Assembly: GCA_031406385.1 (NCBI GenBank)
Contig: JANOHI010000269.1
Span: forward strand, 1 to 25,434
Length of the DNA: 25,434 bases
Source of the DNA: JANLQX01 sp031406385
GTDB taxonomy: Bacteria > Actinomycetota > Acidimicrobiia > Acidimicrobiales > JANYDT01
Direction of reading: 5' to 3'
Position numbers and translations under genes: made by a program. Positions 14,405-21,390 of this stretch are shown here, one piece after another (within the stretch, counting starts at the first letter, position 1; every line of letters starts with the position of its first letter). The notes beneath the pieces were generated by a model that made no database searches, was not told the origin of the DNA, and saw nothing but the letters and a program-made list of their open reading frames with translations.

Positions 14405-15264
14405 AACACCGGCGACTGTACGGCGCCGGAACGCGCTTCGACAGCAGCCGCAAGGCGAACCCAGGCATGCACGTCGAGCTCTTCGGCCCGGGCGGTCGCC
14501 GCCACGCCGGCTGCGGCGAAGTCCGACTCCACCACCATGCCGGCGAGGTTCCCACGAAGCATCTTGCGTCGTTGCGAGAAGCCGGCCTTCACCAGTGCGA
14601 AGATAGTCTGCGCGCGTACGATATCTTCGGAGACGATCGGCCCAGTGGCATGGCGGTCGATCCGGACGAGTCCGGAGTCGACGTTCGGCCGGGGGAGGAA
14701 GACGGTGGGAGGAACAATCCCGACCATGCGGGCGACCGCCCAGTAGGCGACCTTGACCGTCACGGCGCCGTAGGCGCTGGTCCTCGGGGCAGCGGCGAGG
14801 CGCTCGGCGACCTCCTTTTGCACCATGACAAGCATCACGGTGATCTGGGGCACGAAGTCGAGCAGGTCGGCAATCAACGGCGTGGCGATGTTGTAGGGCA
14901 GATTGGCCACGAGCGTGTACGGACCGGCATCGGGTGGGAGGGCCTCGTTCCAGTCGAGCGCCATTGCGTCTGCATGGAGCACCGTGACGTTGCTCTGCGC
15001 GCCGGTGTTCTCCCGCAGACCATCGATCACGTGCCGGTCGATCTCCACTGCGAGCACCGAGGCGCCGGTCTCGGCCAGCGCAAGGGTGAGCGAACCAAGA
15101 CCGGCTCCGATCTCCACCACCTTCGTGGCCGCGTCGACGTCGGCGAGGCGGACGATCCTGCGAACGGTGTTCGGATCCACGACGAAGTTCTGCCCGAGGG
15201 AACGGCTCGGATGGCCGCCCGTCTGATCGAACCAGGCCTGTACCTGCTGACGCGAAAGCGTCAT
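14401..15264 (-). CDS. rsmA: 16S rRNA dimethyladenosine transferase
   Basis: This enzyme (also called KsgA) dimethylates two adjacent adenines in helix 45 of 16S rRNA late in 30S assembly, using S-adenosylmethionine. The 287-residue protein has SLGQNFVVDPNTVRRIV, the cofactor loop VVEIGAGLGSLTLAL, the acidic VEIDRHV and DAMALDW strands, and the catalytic NLPYNIATP. It continues with MVQKEVAERL and the VFLPRPNVDSGLVRI block, then the small helical C-terminal domain with SQRRKMLRGNL. It overlaps tatD upstream and ispE downstream by four bases each, so the three are translationally coupled. Confidence 0.95.
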   Translation of the reverse strand: MTLSRQQVQAWFDQTGGHPSRSLGQNFVVDPNTVRRIVRLADVDAATKVVEIGAGLGSLTLALAETGASVLAVEIDRHVIDGLRENTGAQSNVTVLHADAMALDWNEALPPDAGPYTLVANLPYNIATPLIADLLDFVPQITVMLVMVQKEVAERLAAAPRTSAYGAVTVKVAYWAVARMVGIVPPTVFLPRPNVDSGLVRIDRHATGPIVSEDIVRAQTIFALVKAGFSQRRKMLRGNLAGMVVESDFAAAGVAATARAEELDVHAWVRLAAAVEARSGAVQSPVL

Positions 15265-16043
15265 GAGCTTCCGAGGCGGAATGCCCGGTTGGTGTTCTCG
15301 AACGTCGCTGCAGCTACGTCGTCGGCAACCATGCCTCGGGCGTTGGCCACTGCCTCACCAACGTGGGGCACCCATGCCGGACGGTTCGGCTTGCCGCGGT
15401 ACGGGGGTGGGGCGAGGTAGGGGGTGTCGGTTTCCACAAGCAGCCGGTTCAGCGGCGTCAGCACGGCCGCAGCACGGAGATCGGTCGCCGTCTTGAAGCT
15501 GACGATCCCGGAGAAGCTGAGGAAGACCTCGTCGTGGATGGACAAGCATCTCTCCGCCTCGGCGGGACCACCGGAGAAGCAGTGAAAGATCGTCGCCTGC
15601 GGCGTTCCCTCATCGGCAAGGATGGCGAACGTGTCTTCCCACGCCTCGCGTGTGTGGATCACCAGCGGCAGGTCGTACGCGAAGGCGAGTCGGACTTGCG
15701 CTGCGAACTCGGCGCGTTGCACGTCTCGCGGGGAGTGGTCGTAGTGATAGTCGAGCCCGCACTCCCCCACCCCGACGACGCGCAACGCTGCGGCGTCGGC
15801 GAGCAGCAAGGGCATCCACGACGAGCCTTGCGTGGCGTCGTGGGGATGTAGACCAACCGTGGCCCACACATCGTCGTGCTCGGCGGCGAGCGCGATCGCC
15901 GCTCGGGACGTGGGCTCGTCGCAGCCAACGTCGACGAACCGGGTCACACCGGCAGCACGGGCCTCATCAAGTGCTGCGTTCGCGTTGACCCGCGCGTCGT
16001 GGACGTGGCAGTGCGAATCGAACCATTGTGCCGGTGTCGTCAT
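15261..16043 (-). CDS. tatD: TatD-family metal-dependent deoxyribonuclease
   Basis: A 260-residue amidohydrolase-fold nuclease of the TatD/YcfH type, linked in other bacteria to 3'-5' DNA trimming and repair. Metal and active-site positions are seen in DSHCHVHD, VGLHPHDA, VGVGECGLDYH, LPLVIHTREAW, IFHCFSGGP and the final VETDTPYLAP. The length is typical. It is the first gene of a tatD-rsmA-ispE operon and is transcribed away from the AbrB-type gene; the 65-base gap between them must hold both promoters. Confidence 0.94.
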   Translation of the reverse strand: MTTPAQWFDSHCHVHDARVNANAALDEARAAGVTRFVDVGCDEPTSRAAIALAAEHDDVWATVGLHPHDATQGSSWMPLLLADAAALRVVGVGECGLDYHYDHSPRDVQRAEFAAQVRLAFAYDLPLVIHTREAWEDTFAILADEGTPQATIFHCFSGGPAEAERCLSIHDEVFLSFSGIVSFKTATDLRAAAVLTPLNRLLVETDTPYLAPPPYRGKPNRPAWVPHVGEAVANARGMVADDVAAATFENTNRAFRLGSS

Positions 16044-16108
16044 CGCTTGATCCTGCTCAAGGCGTGTGGACTATTCGGGTGGTGAAGCACCTGACTACGT
16101 TAGGTGGG

Positions 16109-16432
16109 ATGACCTCGGACGACGGCAAAGCTGTTCCGCTCACCATCGTCCACGACGCCACTCCCGCCGCCGACCCGACCCACGAGGGGGCACGAGGCAT
16201 CGCCCGCCGCATCGATCATCTCGGCCGGATTGTCATCCCGTCGGAGTATCGGAAGGTGTTTGGTATCGAGAACGGTGACCTGCTCGACATGACGATCGAA
16301 GGTGATGCCGTGGTGGTGCGGCGACTCGAGCGGTCCTGCGTGTTCTGCCACTCCCTCGACGACCTCGGGATGTTTAAGGGCAAGCTCGTCTGCCGGTCGT
16401 GCCACACTGCGTTGCGCCAGCCGCTCGGCTGA
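16109..16432 (+). CDS. AbrB/SpoVT-type regulator with a zinc-ribbon-like tail
   Basis: A 107-residue protein. Residues 32-75 form an AbrB-type swapped-hairpin DNA-binding domain (ARRIDHLGRIVIPSEYRKVFGI, then GDLLDMTIEGDAVVVRR). After it come Cys77-x2-Cys80 and Cys95-x2-Cys98, spaced like a small zinc ribbon. Bacillus AbrB is a transition-state regulator that binds AT-rich or flexible promoters, and actinobacterial relatives with such cysteine tails are known only as putative regulators. The ATG at 16109 follows a weak AGG; the frame is open further upstream, with GTG codons near 16080, so the start is not certain. It is divergent from tatD. Confidence 0.82.
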   Translation: MTSDDGKAVPLTIVHDATPAADPTHEGARGIARRIDHLGRIVIPSEYRKVFGIENGDLLDMTIEGDAVVVRRLERSCVFCHSLDDLGMFKGKLVCRSCHTALRQPLG

Positions 16433-16441
16433 CCTGCCAGG

Positions 16442-16588
16442 TCACGTGGCGGCGGTCGCACCGATCGCGGTGGAGAGACGTTCCTCGGCTCCGGCCCGGT
16501 TGCAGATTTCCCAGAACGCCTTCGCCCATCGCGCTCGGTCGGCCTCGTACTGGAGGTAGTACGCATGGCCGCCGGTGGTGGGTACGTG
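16442..16588 (-). pseudogene. Remnant resembling the C-terminus of Fe/Mn superoxide dismutase
   Basis: In one minus-strand frame, 41 codons from about 16567 to the stop at 16442 read HAYYLQYEADRARWAKAFW followed by EICNRAG. This matches the dismutase ending, normally DVWEHAYYLxYxNxRxxYxxAFWxxxNW. The aspartate metal ligand and the tryptophan before the histidine are replaced by Thr-Thr-Gly-Gly, no start codon is present, and the other two thirds of the enzyme are missing. It begins just after the rsmI stop. I read it as the tail of a lost gene. The match is short and could be coincidence. Confidence 0.45.
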
Positions 16589-16604
16589 AGTTGACGTCGG
16601 TCAC

Positions 16605-17495
16605 TCAGTCTTTTTGCGGGGCGACGGCCAGCGAGTACACGTGACGTCGAGGCAGACCGGTCGCCGCAGCGACAGCGTCGACCGCCTCTTTCGTGCGGGA
16701 GCCCCGGTCGCGCTCGGTTGCCAACATCGCTCGGATCGAATCGTCATCGACGGGCAGTAGATCTTCCGCAGCCGCTCGTCCAGCGAGCACGATCACGTAC
16801 TCGCCGCGCGGTTCGGCGGCGCCCTCGGTGCCGAGAGCGTCGAGAACCTCGCCGAGGGCGCCGCGTCGGGTTTCCTCGAATTTCTTCGTGAGCTCTCGAC
16901 TCACACTGATCCGTCGGTCGCGCCCACAGCTCTCTGCAAGATCGGTAAGTGTACGGATCAATCGATGTGGCGCTTCGAAGAGGACGACCGTCTCCGGGCC
17001 GGCCGCCGCAGAGTGCAAACGCGTGAGTCGCTCCGGTCCTTTCGTCGGCAGGAATCCTTCGAACATGAAACGTGCGGTCGGCAGGCCGCTGATCGCCAGA
17101 GCGGTCAGTGCGGCGCTGGGCCCGGGAACGCACGTGACCGGGAATCCCGCAGCAACGACTGCCGCAACAACCCGTTCGCCCGGATCGGAGATGGCCGGCA
17201 TTCCCGCATCGGTGACAAGAGCTATGCACTGCCCTCGGGCCAGAAGCTCGACGATGCCGTTAGCCGCGTGGTGTTCGTTGTGCTCGTGAACGGCCAGCAT
17301 TCGCTTGCCTTCGATGGCTGCGGCGGACAGAAGCTTGCGGGTGTGGCGGGTGTCCTCGCAGGCAATCGCATCAGCGGTGCGCAACACTTCGACGGCTCGC
17401 GGTGAGAGGTCGCCGAGGTTGCCGATCGGCGTGGCCACCAGGATGAGCTGACCGCTCCCCTCTCTCGCTTGATTGCCGACGCTGTGTTCGGTCAT
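16605..17495 (-). CDS. rsmI: 16S rRNA (cytidine-2'-O)-methyltransferase
   Basis: This enzyme adds the 2'-O-methyl group to C1402 (E. coli numbering) of 16S rRNA with S-adenosylmethionine, working with RsmH at the decoding centre. The 296-residue protein begins after a short leader with LILVATPIGNLGDLSPRAVEVL, followed by ACEDTRHTRKLL and HEHNE. It continues with ALVTDAGMPAISDPGERVV, PGPSAALTALAISGLPTARFMFEGFLP, LFEAPHRL, and SRELTKKFEE. All are family signatures. The ATG at 17495 overlaps the DUF192 gene by four bases. An open frame extends to 17534 but lies inside that gene. Confidence 0.95.
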   Translation of the reverse strand: MTEHSVGNQAREGSGQLILVATPIGNLGDLSPRAVEVLRTADAIACEDTRHTRKLLSAAAIEGKRMLAVHEHNEHHAANGIVELLARGQCIALVTDAGMPAISDPGERVVAAVVAAGFPVTCVPGPSAALTALAISGLPTARFMFEGFLPTKGPERLTRLHSAAAGPETVVLFEAPHRLIRTLTDLAESCGRDRRISVSRELTKKFEETRRGALGEVLDALGTEGAAEPRGEYVIVLAGRAAAEDLLPVDDDSIRAMLATERDRGSRTKEAVDAVAAATGLPRRHVYSLAVAPQKD

Positions 17496-17824
17496 GGCTC
17501 GACGTGCAGTTGGTCTCCGACGGAGACGTTCCACGTTGCGAACGCACCCGAGTCAGCTTCGAGGACCTGGCGGGCACGTTGAACCACCCTCCCGATTCTC
17601 TGCGGCACCATCGTATGCACACGTAGTACACGCATCGAGGCGTCAAGGTATGCAACATCGATGGCGAACCGCATGCGCAGCGTGTGCACGCTGCGGCACT
17701 TCGTGATCAGAAGCGCGCCGCCGTCGGCGGATGCGCGACCGAGAAGACCCCGGCGACGAGTTTGGCGCGTGTCGGCCACCTCAAGAGCAACACGACGTCC
17801 GTCACCCAGCACCAGCACCGTCAC
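17492..17824 (-). CDS. DUF192 family protein
   Basis: A 110-residue protein of the DUF192 family, whose function is unknown. Characteristic pieces are the RRRGLLGRAS segment near residue 25, CRSVHTLRMRFAIDVAYLD in the middle, and the closing VLEADSGAFATWNVSVGDQL. Many relatives are exported, but this one begins directly with the domain and has no signal peptide. It sits 30 bases after ychF and overlaps rsmI by four bases (ATGA), so all three are probably transcribed together. Confidence 0.85.
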   Translation of the reverse strand: MTVLVLGDGRRVALEVADTRQTRRRGLLGRASADGGALLITKCRSVHTLRMRFAIDVAYLDASMRVLRVHTMVPQRIGRVVQRARQVLEADSGAFATWNVSVGDQLHVEP

Positions 17825-17854
17825 CGCTGATCCCCGTCGGCTGTTCCGTCGGGG

Positions 17855-18949
17855 CTACTTGGAGACGTTGAACTTGAAGTCGACGACGTCGCCGTCCTGC
17901 ATCTCGTAGTCCTTGCCCTCGAGGCGCAGTTTGCCGACGTCGCGGGCCTTGGCCATCGAACCACATTCGAGCAGCACATCCCACTGGATGGTCTCGACCT
18001 TGATGAAGCCCCGTTGGATGTCGGAGTGGATCTCCCCGGCGCACTCGGGGGCCTTGGCTCCGGCCCGGAAGGTCCACGCCCGCGTCTCCTTCTCGCCTGT
18101 CGTCAGGAATGTGCGCCGGCCCAGCATCTCGTAGGCCGACTTCATCAGACGAGGCAGCGCACCGTCGCCGAGTCCGAACCCGTCGAGCATCTCGCGGCGA
18201 GCGGCCTCGTCCATGGTGGCGGCCTCCGCCTCGAGTTGCACGCACATGCCCAGCACCTCGCCATAGGGCCCGAAGAGCTCCCGGACCGGCGCCGCCTTGG
18301 CGTCGGTGTCATCGAGATCTTCGTCCCCGACGTTCACCACGGCAAGAACCGGCTTGTTGGTGAGGAGGAAGAACTCCTTCAGCAGGGCGCGTTCATCGGC
18401 CGTCATCGGTGTGCGGTAGAGGGGTGTCCCGTCAGCGAGAAGAGTCTGGGCGTGTTCGAGCGCGGCCACTCCGGGGAGGAGCGTCTTGTCAAGCTTTGCT
18501 GCTTTTGTCCGCTTACCGACTTGGTTCTCGACGGCCTGCAGGTCGGCAAGGGCGAGTTCGATCTCGACGGTGGCGAGATGGTCGAGCGGGTCCGATGAGC
18601 CGGGAACGTCGTCGCCTGTGGATCCCTTCTCGAAGGCTCGGAGAACGAAGACGATGGCGTCGACCTCGCGGATGTTGGCGAGGAACTTGTTGCCGAGACC
18701 TTCGCCCTTGCTCGCTCCCTCAACGAGGCCACCGATGTCGACGAACTCGCTGGTGGCGTGCACGATCGTCTTGGTCTTCGACATCTCGGCGAGGGCCAGC
18801 AGGCGGGCATCGGGCACCTTGGCGCGGCCGATGTTCGGTTCCTTCGTGGCGAAGGGATACGGGGCGGCTAGCGCACCGCCGCCGGCCAGGGCATTGAACA
18901 GCGAAGACTTTCCTGCATTCGGCAGACCGACAAACCCAAACCGCTCCAT
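17855..18949 (-). CDS. ychF: Redox-regulated ATPase/GTPase YchF
   Basis: A universally conserved Obg-family P-loop protein that binds ribosomes and prefers ATP in studied cases. The 364-residue length is the family norm. The sequence shows the P-loop GLPNAGKSSLFNAL, the switch region YPFATKEPNIG, the DIGGLVEGASKGEGLGNKFL stretch, and the unusual NVGDED in place of a canonical NKxD. It has a coiled-coil insert and a C-terminal TGS domain (RAWTFRAGAKAPECAGEIHS). The terminal VVDFKFNVSK is the family's ending. A gene of unknown function lies 57 bases upstream on the same strand, and DUF192 follows. Confidence 0.96.
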   Translation of the reverse strand: MERFGFVGLPNAGKSSLFNALAGGGALAAPYPFATKEPNIGRAKVPDARLLALAEMSKTKTIVHATSEFVDIGGLVEGASKGEGLGNKFLANIREVDAIVFVLRAFEKGSTGDDVPGSSDPLDHLATVEIELALADLQAVENQVGKRTKAAKLDKTLLPGVAALEHAQTLLADGTPLYRTPMTADERALLKEFFLLTNKPVLAVVNVGDEDLDDTDAKAAPVRELFGPYGEVLGMCVQLEAEAATMDEAARREMLDGFGLGDGALPRLMKSAYEMLGRRTFLTTGEKETRAWTFRAGAKAPECAGEIHSDIQRGFIKVETIQWDVLLECGSMAKARDVGKLRLEGKDYEMQDGDVVDFKFNVSK

Positions 18950-19006
18950 AGGCCCGGCGAGGTTACAGCTGAAGTGGCGGAACCGACTTCCAGCAACGAT
19001 CGGCGC

Positions 19007-19480
19007 TCACGACCATTCGGCCGGAGTCTCGTCGAAAAGGCGGCGCTCTTCGATCACCGTGAGCCTGGTCAGCACGCCATCGTCGAAGGTCTGCCACAGT
19101 CGGGTGCGATAGCCCTCCGTGGCCAGGGTGATGATCTCGACGATCTCGCGGCCCGGGTTGGACTTCCAGTGGTAGGGGAAGACGGTGATCCGGCCCTCCA
19201 CAAGATAGGAGACACCGTGAAAGTCAGGGTCGTCGAACGTGACCGTCTCTCCGGTGATCTGGGCCCGGAAGTCGATCACCTCGGGCTCGTGGCCCTCACG
19301 GGAGTACACGATCCGCTCGAACCAGTCGGTGCCCCGCAACCTGGTCTCCTGACGGGAACCGAAGTGCTCGATCAGCTCGCCCGACGGCTGGAGGTGGGTA
19401 TACGTGCCCTCCCACACACCCGCAATGCCACTCAGAAGCTCGGAGAATCGGGTGTACTGGTCGAGGTCGTGGCGAGCCAT
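19007..19480 (-). CDS. Uncharacterised protein, possibly DUF3598-like
   Basis: A 157-residue soluble protein without signal peptide or membrane segment. The N-terminal FSELLSGIAGVWEGTYTHLQP and the SRQETRLRGTDWFERIVYS block are reminiscent of DUF3598 and related calycin-like barrels. These have a conserved GxWxGxYxxLxP start and an SRQ strand. The rest alternates short strands with charged loops, as expected for a beta barrel. A ligand is not predictable. The ATG at 19480 has AGGG about seven bases upstream. It may be the first gene of the ychF transcript and is divergent from bL37. The coding call is solid; the family suggestion is not. Confidence 0.72.
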   Translation of the reverse strand: MARHDLDQYTRFSELLSGIAGVWEGTYTHLQPSGELIEHFGSRQETRLRGTDWFERIVYSREGHEPEVIDFRAQITGETVTFDDPDFHGVSYLVEGRITVFPYHWKSNPGREIVEIITLATEGYRTRLWQTFDDGVLTRLTVIEERRLFDETPAEWS

Positions 19481-19538
19481 GCGACACCCTAAACCTCGTC
19501 ATTCCGGGCCGCCGTACAGGGGCCATGGCGGGCGCGGC

Positions 19539-19544
19539 TATCCT
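19539..19544 (+). promoter_or_regulatory. Candidate -10 box of bL37
   Basis: TATCCT fits the TAnnnT pattern and ends ten bases before the ATG of the bL37 gene. No Shine-Dalgarno sequence lies between, and no clear -35 box is seen. A transcript starting here would have a leader of only a few bases. Confidence 0.35.
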
Positions 19545-19554
19545 TGATCCCCTT

Positions 19555-19641
19555 ATGCCGTCGAAAAAGCGCAACAAGAAGAAGACCAACGCCCGCCGCA
19601 AGAAGGCAAACCACGGCGTCAAGCCGAACATGGGCCGCTGA
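19555..19641 (+). CDS. Ribosomal protein bL37-like (28 residues)
   Basis: A 28-residue, highly basic protein: MPSKKRNKKKTNARR, then a KANHG-x-KPN signature near the end. This signature and size match the actinobacterial large-subunit protein bL37, a very short protein seen in mycobacterial ribosome structures. The other tiny actinobacterial protein, bS22, is also in this window. A clear hairpin terminator follows 38 bases after the stop, supporting a free-standing gene. Genes of this length are easily missed in annotation. The reading frame is real by its family signature, but the exact assignment rests on memory of the mycobacterial sequence. Confidence 0.68.
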   Translation: MPSKKRNKKKTNARRKKANHGVKPNMGR

Positions 19642-19679
19642 GCTTCGCTCGCCACGAGCTTTCCCCGTTGTTCCGCTGG

Positions 19680-19708
19680 TCGGTCAGCCCGTCGGGCTGG
19701 CCGATTTT
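19680..19708 (+). terminator. Rho-independent terminator after bL37
   Basis: An 11-bp stem (TCGGTCAGCCC with GGGCTGGCCGA, one T-G pair) closes a GTC loop and is followed at once by TTTT. This is the most canonical terminator in the window. It ends the bL37 transcript. The 227 bases from here to the next start hold nothing recognisable. Confidence 0.75.
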
Positions 19709-19935
19709 CGCGTCCGGACGTCCACCCGCAGGTGGTGTCCATCGGTTGATGACGGCGACCGCGATCAGGGTGATGACAGCAACCCGCCGGGCCGATCGGA
19801 AGCGACCCTCGGGACCAACGACCCCTGCCAAACGGGCCGGTGCTCCGCGAAGGTGGTACCCATGGATGCAACGGGCACGTCGCTGTCGAGCCATCGCCGA
19901 AGGAAGCGTCTTGTGAACACCCCGGCGGTGTTGCC

Positions 19936-20397
19936 ATGAGCATCGAAGAGGCGTCGGCCAGGTTTTGGACGGAGATGACCCTTGAGGAATGCCTCGGTTT
20001 GCTGAGCACGCATGAGGTCGGTCGTCTCTGCGTTGTCGAGAACGGCTTCCCGCTGGCGTTCCCCGTGAACTATCGGCTGGTCCCGAACATCGACGGCGGT
20101 GCCGCCATCGTGGTGCGCACCCGGCCAGGAGGAGTTCTCGACCAGGACGAGGTTCGCGTCGGTTTTGAGCTCGATGGAATCGACGGATCCACCGAGACGG
20201 GATGGAGCGTGGTCGTGCGCGGAACCCTTCACCGGGCCGAGGCGACCACGACGCCGGCATGGTTGCGCAGCTGGGACCCCCGGCCGTGGATCGGACCGCG
20301 GGACAGTTGGCTGTACGTCACTCCCCTCGAGATCACCGGTCGACGGCTCGTCGCATCCGTCATCGAATGGGCGGTCTCCTTCCGCGGCTATCTCTGA
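19936..20397 (+). CDS. Pyridoxamine 5'-phosphate oxidase-family FMN-binding protein
   Basis: A 153-residue split-barrel flavin-binding protein. It begins with MTLEECLGLLSTHEVGRLCVV and AFPVNYRL, then has the phosphate-contacting VVRTRPGGVL, the VGFELDGID strand and GWSVVVRGTLHR. These are signatures of the PPOX subgroup found in many actinobacteria (Pfam Pyridox_ox_2 type), whose substrates are mostly unknown and may use FMN or F420. The ATG at 19936 is chosen because the domain begins about 13 residues later. The frame is open upstream to 19840, but that part lacks domain features, and the ribosome-binding site is weak. It converges with the GDT1-family gene. Confidence 0.85.
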   Translation: MSIEEASARFWTEMTLEECLGLLSTHEVGRLCVVENGFPLAFPVNYRLVPNIDGGAAIVVRTRPGGVLDQDEVRVGFELDGIDGSTETGWSVVVRGTLHRAEATTTPAWLRSWDPRPWIGPRDSWLYVTPLEITGRRLVASVIEWAVSFRGYL

Positions 20398-20510
20398 GGG
20401 GCTTCGGACGTCGGCGTGGGGAAAGATTCGGAGTGCACGACCTGATGTCCGGCCGCCTCAACCATGACCGACCCGAGTGCCGTCGTTTGGCTTCCGAGCG
20501 AGGCGCAGCG

Positions 20511-21077
20511 TCAGCGAAGCCCTTCATAGATGAGCAGGGCACCGAAGACGAGGAAAGAAGCGGCTGCGCCGATTCTGATCGCTCGTTCGGGAAGGCGCGC
20601 GCCAAGCTGCTGACCCACGACGATAGCCAGCGCGTCGGCGGCGACCATTCCGAGGGTGGAGCCGACCCAGGTTCCGAACAAGCCGTTGGTGGTAGCAAGC
20701 GTGATCGTGGCGAGCATGGTCTTGTCACCCAACTCAGCAAGGAAGAACGCGACACCCACGGCAATGAGAACTGATCGAGTGGTCTGTTCCGCCTTGTTGG
20801 CTTCGTCGTCGCCGAGCTTGTCACCGCGCAGCGTCCACGCAGCGAAGCCGAAGAACGCGAGCCCGGCGACGATCGAGATCGCCTTCGTTGGCAGAGCAGC
20901 GCCGACGACGGCACCCAGCAGCACACTGAAGAGATGCACGAACGCGGTGGCCAAGGTGATGCCGATCAGGATCGTTCTCGCCCTGTACCGGGCCGCAAAG
21001 GCCAAAGCCATCAATTGGCTCTTGTCGCCGAGCTCGGCGACGAAGATCACGCCGAAGCTGATGAGAAACGCGCGCAT
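20511..21077 (-). CDS. GDT1/TMEM165 (UPF0016) family cation exporter
   Basis: A 188-residue membrane protein with six predicted helices and an internal duplication. Each half carries the family's E-x-G-D-K-S/T motif (VAELGDKSQLMALAF at the start and LAELGDKTMLATITLA in the second half). These motifs line the cation path. Bacterial relatives export manganese, and the yeast and human proteins move manganese or calcium. The ATG at 21077 begins directly with the first helix (MRAFLISFGVIF). The frame continues to 21194, but that part is polar and unlike the family. It is divergent from a P2A-type calcium ATPase, suggesting a shared role in divalent-cation control. No manganese riboswitch was recognised upstream. 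Confidence 0.9.
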   Translation of the reverse strand: MRAFLISFGVIFVAELGDKSQLMALAFAARYRARTILIGITLATAFVHLFSVLLGAVVGAALPTKAISIVAGLAFFGFAAWTLRGDKLGDDEANKAEQTTRSVLIAVGVAFFLAELGDKTMLATITLATTNGLFGTWVGSTLGMVAADALAIVVGQQLGARLPERAIRIGAAASFLVFGALLIYEGLR

Positions 21078-21390
21078 GGGGTTGGGTGCTCCGAGAACAG
21101 GCCCGGAAAAACTGGAGGCCCTCGACCGGGCATCGATGGGAAATCCCGAGTCGAAGGCGTGCTCACCCGCAGACCCGGGACCGGGACGTATCACCCAGTA
21201 TGCCGATTACCCGGCGATGAGCGGCGCATCCTCGACCGTCGAATCGGGCCCGGCGTCGGTGAGGTGGTTCCGAACGTGTGAAGACGGGGTCATACGCCTG
21301 AAGGCCCCGGCCTCGATACTGCAAATAACCACCAATGCTGATCCCGATCCCACGCTGCTACGTGACGCGTGCCGAGTTCAGTGAGACGAA
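21078..21390. promoter_or_regulatory. Divergent intergenic region between two cation transporters
   Basis: This 313-base stretch must contain the promoters of the GDT1-family gene (leftward) and of the P-type ATPase (rightward). I see no gene, no clear operator repeat and no GGGGAGTA core of the yybP-ykoY manganese riboswitch on either strand. The right part (21300-21350) is less GC-rich than its surroundings and is the likeliest promoter site. Confidence 0.35.

Noticed and set aside
21078..21390. Manganese (yybP-ykoY) riboswitch upstream of the GDT1-family gene
   Set aside because: This would be expected from the family, but I could not find the conserved GGGGAGTA core or paired elements on either strand.
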